Assembly: GCA_900546075.1 (NCBI GenBank)
Contig: URBH01000047.1
Location: 1-16,358, forward strand
Source: an uncultured Eubacteriales bacterium
GTDB taxonomy: Bacteria > Bacillota > Clostridia > Oscillospirales > Oscillospiraceae
Direction of reading: 5' to 3'
DNA length: 16,358 nucleotides
In this document: positions 12,254 through 16,358 of the stretch, piece by piece
How positions within the stretch are numbered: the stretch's first letter is position 1
Layout of the letters: every line of letters begins with the position of its first letter
Program-made: the position numbers and the translations under genes
The notes under the pieces: model-generated
Told to the model about the DNA's origin: nothing
The model's input: only the letters and a program-made list of their open reading frames with translations
The model's database searches: none

Positions 12254-13618
12254 ATGACTGAAGAAAACTACAATTATCGCACCAGTCAATCCTTGCTCCG
12301 TAATCAGTTTCCGGGTAAAGGGAAACTGCAAATTCCAATTATTCCAAAATTCGTGGAAAGGCTGGGTGATTTTGACGATCTTTTATTGATCGGTTTCGAC
12401 AAGACTCATCTGGAAGATCAAAATCATCTTGACCGTATGGTTCATTTCTTCCTGTATGACTATCGCTTTGAACGAGTCTGGAAGAATCCGGACAGCGATA
12501 TCGAAAAACTCTCCCGGTACCGTGCGGTACTGTCTCCGGATTTCAGCATGTATCTGGAAATGGCAACTGTTATGCAGCTTTACAATGTATTTCGTAATCG
12601 CTGGTGCGGCGCATACTGGGCATCGAAGGGAATCCGTGTTGTTCCCACGGTAAACTGGGGCGATGAATCCACATTTGACTTTTGCTTTGAGGGGATCGAA
12701 AAAGGTAGTGTTGTTGCGGTCTCCACCTATATGGCATCTGAGCATGATAACCGCTGCGACCAGAAAGAATGGTTCATGGCCGGCTATAATGAAATGCTTC
12801 GGCGTATTGAGCCGGAGAAAATTATTTGTTATAACACACCGTTTCCTGAAATGCAGGGAGACATCGTGTACGTGGATTTTGAGCGCAGCTCGTGGAAATA
12901 TATGAGCTATGAGAGAAATTATAAGGCAAAAGATCTCGACGCTTTCAAAATCGGCGAGACATATCGTCCCGAACGTGATACAATAAAGCCATACTTGATC
13001 GGCGGCGCTTATAAGGGCGGCGGCAGCGCTTATGGTGGAAAGTGGCGTCCAAACCCAAACAAACCGCAAGATCAGCGATTTTTAGGTAAACCGGGAGAAA
13101 TAAAGACAACATATAAGAACGGGTACCGTGTTGACACCAAGATCGGTGAGGATGGGCGTGCAGTAACAGAACGGCACTATACAGATCATAAGCAACCATG
13201 GGCACATACCAATCCGCACGATCATCCAATTCATTGGAATAATCCTGCGGGATATCCCGACCCACAGCCTGCAATCAATTATCCGAATGGAGCACCAGAG
13301 TTTAAGCAATGGCGGGAGGCCTGCAATATGATAAAAAACACAGTTTCTCCAGATAACCCTTCAGAGCAGAATCGTTTTGTCAGCATCAGCGACTTCAAAA
13401 CATGTATGAAATGGCATGGAGAGGTCGAATTCATGTGGAACGAAAATCTATATAGCATTACGCCTCGCAGCAACGGAAGAATCAGTATTTCCATGGCATA
13501 CCGCGAAGATACTGAAAAACTCTGTGATACCTCTGATGAAGTCCTTGAATATATGGTTGGCTCTGACCGCCTGCGTGATGTGATTACGCAGGTCACTGTG
13601 CTTGACCGTTCAATTTAG
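12254..13618 (+). CDS. DUF4417-domain protein with extra C-terminal modules
   Basis: A 454-residue soluble protein. ATG 12254 has AGGAGG 6 nt upstream. Residues ~25-215 match DUF4417: FFLYDYRFERVWKNP (65-79), LSPDFSMY (93-100), WASKGIRVVPTVNWGDE (122-138), FDFCFEGI (141-148), VAVSTYM (154-160). The function of DUF4417 is not known to me; the domain is frequent on phage- and mobile-element-associated genes. Residues ~253-330 are a Gly/Pro-rich segment ending in a His-rich motif, ERHYTDH (306-312) and NPHDHPIHW (320-328), of a kind seen at the ends of secreted or phage polymorphic proteins. Residues ~374-452 form a third module (FKTCMKWHGEVEFMW, SDRLRDVITQVTVL). There is no signal peptide. It sits alone between tRNA-Pro and a 13-bp repeat of the tRNA end. 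A defence or toxin-related role is possible but unproven. Confidence 0.8.
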   Translation: MTEENYNYRTSQSLLRNQFPGKGKLQIPIIPKFVERLGDFDDLLLIGFDKTHLEDQNHLDRMVHFFLYDYRFERVWKNPDSDIEKLSRYRAVLSPDFSMYLEMATVMQLYNVFRNRWCGAYWASKGIRVVPTVNWGDESTFDFCFEGIEKGSVVAVSTYMASEHDNRCDQKEWFMAGYNEMLRRIEPEKIICYNTPFPEMQGDIVYVDFERSSWKYMSYERNYKAKDLDAFKIGETYRPERDTIKPYLIGGAYKGGGSAYGGKWRPNPNKPQDQRFLGKPGEIKTTYKNGYRVDTKIGEDGRAVTERHYTDHKQPWAHTNPHDHPIHWNNPAGYPDPQPAINYPNGAPEFKQWREACNMIKNTVSPDNPSEQNRFVSISDFKTCMKWHGEVEFMWNENLYSITPRSNGRISISMAYREDTEKLCDTSDEVLEYMVGSDRLRDVITQVTVLDRSI

Positions 13619-13685
13619 GATGAATACCTCTTGCTGACCACCAGCAAACCGTTGATATATCTGCGTTTTCCGAAATCCTATAATT

Positions 13686-13698
13686 ACACTCCGACCAA
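13686..13698 (+). repeat. Right copy of 13-bp direct repeat (attR-like)
   Basis: ACACTCCGACCAA, identical to 12089-12101. The flanking bases do not continue the tRNA, so this is the tRNA 3' terminus only. A terminator follows 3 bp later. Confidence 0.7.
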
Positions 13699-13700
13699 AT

Positions 13701-13746
13701 AAGGAAAACGCTGAAATCTCTAAAGGATTTCGGCGTTTTCCTTTTC
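13701..13746 (+). terminator. Strong terminator after the right repeat
   Basis: GGAAAACGCTGAAATC (13703-13718) pairs with GATTTCGGCGTTTTCC (13726-13741), one mismatch, followed by TTTT. It can serve the DUF4417 gene; its position after the repeat suggests it was the original tRNA-Pro terminator. GCGTTTTCC also occurs at 13663-13671 and could pair with GGAAAACGC, giving an alternative fold. Confidence 0.85.
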
Positions 13747-13790
13747 CGTGGCTCTGCGCTTGGTTTTACTCTGCAATTTGGAATTACCAG

Positions 13791-13827
13791 AAAAGGACGA
13801 CGGTAAATTACCGCCGTCCTTTTTTTC
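13791..13827 (+). terminator. Second terminator downstream
   Basis: AAAGGACGACGGTA (13792-13805) pairs with TACCGCCGTCCTTT (13809-13822), one mismatch, tight 3-nt loop, followed by a seven-T run. No gene is visible between this and the previous terminator. Confidence 0.8.
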
Positions 13828-13975
13828 ATCCCCAGTTGGATTATATCGAGACAACTATACGGTAAAAGGACAGATTTTGCTTTATTTCCGAACTTTATAG
13901 GAAGTTTTGAAAGTAATTCTCCGAAACGTCCCTTTTCCGGCGTGATATGGGCAGAAAACGAAAAGAGGTGCAGAA

Positions 13976-14110
13976 ATGACAAAGGAGCAATTCTATACAT
14001 ACCAGCAGCAAACTGGCAGGCATCCGGCGAGAGCATCAAAAGCAGATTTTTGCCCGAATAAGCTCTTGCAAATACCCGAATTGTCTGGTAAAATTACTGT
14101 GTGTAAGTAA
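13976..14110 (+). CDS. Possible 44-residue small protein
   Basis: ATG 13976 has AAGAGGTG 5 nt upstream and opens a 44-codon frame to TAA 14110. It begins MTKEQFYTYQQQTG and continues through a basic Ala/Arg segment with two Cys. There is no signal peptide or family match I recognise. The promoter for the next gene lies inside its 3' half, which argues against a conserved gene. The rest of 13828-13975 holds nothing I can identify. Confidence 0.3.
   Translation: MTKEQFYTYQQQTGRHPARASKADFCPNKLLQIPELSGKITVCK
14066..14094 (+). promoter_or_regulatory. Sigma-A promoter of the secreted repeat protein
   Basis: TTGCAA (14066-14071) and TAAAAT (14089-14094) have a 17-bp spacer, predicting a ~60-nt leader before ATG 14160. 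Confidence 0.65.
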
Positions 14111-14159
14111 AAATAGGAATCGAGGCGATCGATCAAAACAACAAAGGAGGCATTTGCAC

Positions 14160-16103
14160 ATGAAGGGAAGAATCATCGTATCAACGCTCCTTGCGCTGCT
14201 GCTTTTCGTCAGCTTGCCCATGTCGGCGCTGGCGGCGACTTGGGACATTGGCAACGGCGACATCACCGTAAACGCCGGAAGCGGCGGGCAGACGGTCACC
14301 CAGGGGTCGCAGGTCGATGTCCCGGACAGCGCCCCCGTCATTACGGGAAGCTCCACGGGAAACACCGTCACTATCAACGCGGAGAAGGATCAGACCGCAA
14401 ACGTCACCCTCTCCGGCGTGAACATCGACGTGAGCGGTGCGGGCAAGGCCGCCGTTTCCACCACCGGCGAGGGCAATGTGAACATCGAGCTGAACGGAAG
14501 CAACGCGCTTAAGAGCGGTCACTCTCATGCCGGCCTGGAAAAGAACAACGACGGTAATCTGACCATTCAGGACAAGGATAAAGACGGCTCCCTGAACGCC
14601 AAGGGCGGTCAGGACGGCGCAGGCATCGGCGGAGGAAGCAGCGGCGCTGGCAGCGACATCACCATCACCGGCGGCAAGGTCACGGCGCGGGGCGGGAATT
14701 ATGGTGCTGGCATCGGTGGCGGTGCTTACGGTAACGGCAGCGACATCACTGTCACCGGCGGCGAAGTCACCGCAAATAGCGGCAACTACGGTGCCGGTAT
14801 CGGCGGCGGAGGTTGGGGCAATGGCAATAACATCACCATCTCTGGCGGCAAGGTCACTGCCACCGGCGGCATGTTCGCTGCGGGTATCGGCGGCGGAATG
14901 CATCGGGATGGAAATGACATCACGATCTCCGGCGGCGAGGTCAGTGCCGCCGGAGGCAAGTGCGGCGCAGGTATTGGCGGCGGCCTTGATGCACGCGGCA
15001 GCGGAGACGTCACGGTTTCCGGCGATGCGAAGCTGAAGGTGCGGGGCGGCAAGGCAGACAGCGACGGACAGGGAGCCCCTATCGGCAATGGCGGCGTACG
15101 TGACCAAAACGGTCCGGTGAACGGCACAGAGGTCGAGCCGGATATTTGCGCGCTGAACCCCGGCGGAAAAATCGAATATTACGCCCCCGGCAGTGCCATG
15201 TCGGGTGCTCCCACCAAAACGGTCACCAATCCCACCGGAGACTATATATGGGACGGCGGCAGGGTGACGAAGCCCGCCACCTGCACGGAAAAGGGAGTTA
15301 GGACTTACACCTGTACCGGCTCCACCCATACAAGAACCGAGGATATCCCCGCCCTGAACCACAGCTTTGCAGGGCAGACGTATGTTTCCAACAACGATGC
15401 CACCTGCCAGCAGGACGGCACCAAGACGGCAAAGTGCGTGCGCTACGGCACAGGCGGCTGCACGGAAAAAGATACGGTTGTGGATACCGGAAGTATGCTG
15501 GGTCATAGCTTTGACGAGGAGGCGTATGTTTCTGACAACAATGCCACCTGCGAACAGGACGGAACCAAAACGGCAAAGTGTGTCCGCTACGGCACAGGTG
15601 GATGCACGGAAACGAACACAGTAACGGACACGGGCAGCAAGCTGGGGCATCTCTTTGAGAACTATGTTTCCAACAACGATGCGACCTATGCGCGCGACGG
15701 CACGAAAACCGCAAAGTGTGTGCGGTATGACCAGTGCGGGGAAACCCACACCGTACCGGATGAGGGAAGCCGGTTAATAGCCCCCCTCTACCGCGTGACC
15801 GACAGGGACGGCAGGGACATCGCCTACACGGCGGAGCAAACGGGCGGCGTGCTGACCGTCACCGTTGACGAGGACTTCGCCATTCTCACGGGCAAGCTCA
15901 GTGGCCTTCGCACCCTCAAGTCGCAGGGCGTGGAGAAAATCGTCTTTGTCACCAGGGGCGCAGCGTCCGCGTTCCTGCTCTCCGATTTGCTGAGCAAGGG
16001 CGAAAGCGGCGAAGCCTACCGCCTAACCCACGACACCAAGGCCGTCACCTTCACCCTGGGCGAAAGCACGGCAGACGTGAGCGCCATTCTCGCGGAACCG
16101 TAA
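14160..16103 (+). CDS. Secreted repeat protein with GIGGG beta-helix-like and Cys-containing repeats
   Basis: A 647-residue exported protein. ATG 14160 has AAAGGAGG 9 nt upstream. Residues 1-26 are a Sec signal peptide (MKGR, Leu-rich core, SALAA cleavage site). Residues ~27-152 are Gly/Asn/Thr-rich strands of carbohydrate-binding/beta-helix style. Residues 153-297 hold five 29-residue repeats, each opening with (G/A)AGIGGG and continuing ITI(T/S)GG(K/E)VTA, suggesting one beta-helix coil or more per repeat. Residues ~375-400 contain PATCTEKGVRTYTC. Residues 401-539 hold three 48-residue repeats of the form NDATC..DGTKTAKCVRYGTGGC. Residues ~545-647 form an unassigned C-terminal domain. There is no LPXTG anchor, S-layer domain or C-terminal membrane segment, so it is probably released or bound non-covalently. 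An adhesin-like role is inferred from style only. Confidence 0.88.
   Translation: MKGRIIVSTLLALLLFVSLPMSALAATWDIGNGDITVNAGSGGQTVTQGSQVDVPDSAPVITGSSTGNTVTINAEKDQTANVTLSGVNIDVSGAGKAAVSTTGEGNVNIELNGSNALKSGHSHAGLEKNNDGNLTIQDKDKDGSLNAKGGQDGAGIGGGSSGAGSDITITGGKVTARGGNYGAGIGGGAYGNGSDITVTGGEVTANSGNYGAGIGGGGWGNGNNITISGGKVTATGGMFAAGIGGGMHRDGNDITISGGEVSAAGGKCGAGIGGGLDARGSGDVTVSGDAKLKVRGGKADSDGQGAPIGNGGVRDQNGPVNGTEVEPDICALNPGGKIEYYAPGSAMSGAPTKTVTNPTGDYIWDGGRVTKPATCTEKGVRTYTCTGSTHTRTEDIPALNHSFAGQTYVSNNDATCQQDGTKTAKCVRYGTGGCTEKDTVVDTGSMLGHSFDEEAYVSDNNATCEQDGTKTAKCVRYGTGGCTETNTVTDTGSKLGHLFENYVSNNDATYARDGTKTAKCVRYDQCGETHTVPDEGSRLIAPLYRVTDRDGRDIAYTAEQTGGVLTVTVDEDFAILTGKLSGLRTLKSQGVEKIVFVTRGAASAFLLSDLLSKGESGEAYRLTHDTKAVTFTLGESTADVSAILAEP
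14616..15050 (+). repeat. Five tandem 87-bp coding repeats (29-residue GIGGG units)
   Basis: Units begin at 14616, 14703, 14790, 14877 and 14964, exactly 87 bp apart. Each starts with codons for (G/A)AGIGGG and includes SDITI.GG or a variant. The last unit is diverged (GSGDVTVSGDAKLKV). Unequal exchange between units could change copy number between strains. Confidence 0.9.
15360..15776 (+). repeat. Three tandem 144-bp coding repeats (48-residue Cys units)
   Basis: Units begin at 15360, 15504 and 15648 with codons for H(S/L)F, exactly 144 bp apart. Each encodes NDATC or NNATC followed by DGTKTAKCVRY. The third unit is shortened to 43 residues, has Tyr in place of the first Cys (NDATY), and replaces GTGGC by DQCG. 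Confidence 0.9.
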
Positions 16104-16127
16104 GGGAAATCTCCAAATCCATACAAA

Positions 16128-16154
16128 CGGGCAGGCACAATCAGTGCCTGCCCG
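16128..16154 (+). terminator. Hairpin after the secreted-protein gene
   Basis: CGGGCAGGCAC (16128-16138) pairs perfectly with GTGCCTGCCCG (16144-16154), 25 bp after the stop. The following bases have only scattered T, so termination efficiency is uncertain. Confidence 0.6.
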
Positions 16155-16195
16155 CCTTGTCTGCCAACCGTCGCGACTATCACTGGGAAAAACAG

Positions 16196-16240
16196 GAAAT
16201 CCGAACCCCTGACCGATTGCGGTCTGAGGTTCGGATTTCT
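16196..16240. terminator. Second, longer hairpin, probably bidirectional terminator
   Basis: GAAATCCGAACC (16196-16207) pairs with GGTTCGGATTTC (16228-16239), with an inner GACCG/CGGTC stem around ATTG. A few T follow on the right. Confidence 0.65.
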
Positions 16241-16244
16241 TATG

Positions 16245-16326
16245 TTTGGCAAATGACTCTAATTTTGATAGAAACCCGTTAAGGGGGTGCATTTTTGATT
16301 TTAGGGGGGTGCAGTTCTTTGCCAAA
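16245..16326. mobile_element. Repeat cluster resembling an insertion-sequence end
   Basis: TTTGGCAAA (16245-16253) and TTTGCCAAA (16318-16326) are perfect inverted copies. Between them GGGGGTGCA occurs twice (16283-16291 and 16305-16313), 22 bp apart, each followed by a T-rich stretch. Tandem ~20-bp repeats at an element end are a feature of IS21-family elements, whose ends carry several transposase-binding repeats. The window stops 32 bp later and no transposase is visible, so this is only a candidate end. Confidence 0.35.
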
Positions 16327-16358
16327 GGAAGAGGAGCGCCTTCATGAAATAATGTGTT

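Larger units (their letters stand above)
12089..13698 (+). mobile_element. Putative 1.6-kb tRNA-Pro mini-island carrying the DUF4417 gene
   Basis: The segment between the two 13-bp tRNA 3'-end copies contains one gene and no integrase. The right-hand copy is followed within 5 bp by a strong terminator (13701-13746), as a real tRNA 3' end would be; the left-hand copy has its own terminator (12101-12130). This is what insertion at the tRNA 3' end would leave: original tRNA downstream sequence pushed to the right, tRNA rebuilt by element DNA on the left. The gene inside uses codons with more A/T than the operon on the left. Mobility itself is inference; it could be the remainder of a larger deleted island. 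Confidence 0.5.

Noticed and set aside
14616..15050. Regularly spaced repeats that might suggest a CRISPR array
   Set aside because: The 87-bp units are in frame, encode a conserved 29-residue motif throughout, and have no constant-repeat/unique-spacer division; no cas genes are present.
14181..15749. 522-codon open frame on the minus strand
   Set aside because: Antisense to the secreted repeat protein; its apparent repeats simply mirror the coding repeats of the real gene.

Overview
The window looks like chromosome of a moderately GC-rich clostridial Firmicute, probably a gut Oscillospiraceae/Ruminococcaceae-type anaerobe. This is inferred from a T-box leader on an amino-acid carrier, strong AGGAGG-type ribosome sites, sigma-A promoters with 17-bp spacers, a SpoIVFB-type protease next to the paired radical-SAM genes typical of clostridia, and a secreted repeat protein of a style common in gut Clostridia. 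No 16S rRNA or taxonomic marker is present, so the genus is not called.

Layout. (1) 1-1419: an AT-rich accessory stretch against the 3' end of a tRNA-Ser(GGA) gene. It holds an XRE-type repressor, a divergent membrane-anchored protein of unknown function, and an inverted-repeat operator between them. (2) 1420-5600, all minus strand: tRNA-Ser, a cytoplasmic GH13 alpha-glucosidase-like enzyme, a small lipoprotein, and a BrnQ branched-chain amino-acid carrier behind a complete T-box leader. Each has a recognisable sigma-A promoter. (3) 5777-7280: a CNNM/CorC-type membrane protein with a 188-nt leader. (4) 7281-7681: a gene-poor gap with several hairpins and a short fragment resembling a flagellin C-terminus. 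(5) 7682-11954, minus strand: tRNA-Pro(GGG), then a tight six-gene operon read from 11908 down to 7869: small membrane protein, short SpoIVFB-like M50 protease, B12-binding radical-SAM protein, its DUF2344 partner, a Lar-like zinc ribbon and a PaaI-like thioesterase. A sigma-E-like promoter precedes it. (6) 11984-13746: tRNA-Pro(CGG) under a perfect consensus promoter, then a 1.6-kb mini-island carrying one gene, a DUF4417 protein with extra C-terminal modules. A 13-bp exact copy of the tRNA 3' end bounds it. (7) 13792-16358: a possible 44-codon ORF, a large secreted protein with two internal repeat families, and at the right edge a short repeat cluster that may be the end of an IS element.

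What stands out: the DUF4417 mini-island is the best candidate for something undescribed. One fused gene is bracketed by a tRNA 3'-end duplication, shielded by stacked terminator-like hairpins, and has a long hairpin running into its ribosome-binding site. Secondary points are a T-box whose best-fitting specifier does not match the expected carrier substrate, an unclassified leader on the CNNM gene, and a shortened SpoIVF-like locus joined to radical-SAM genes.
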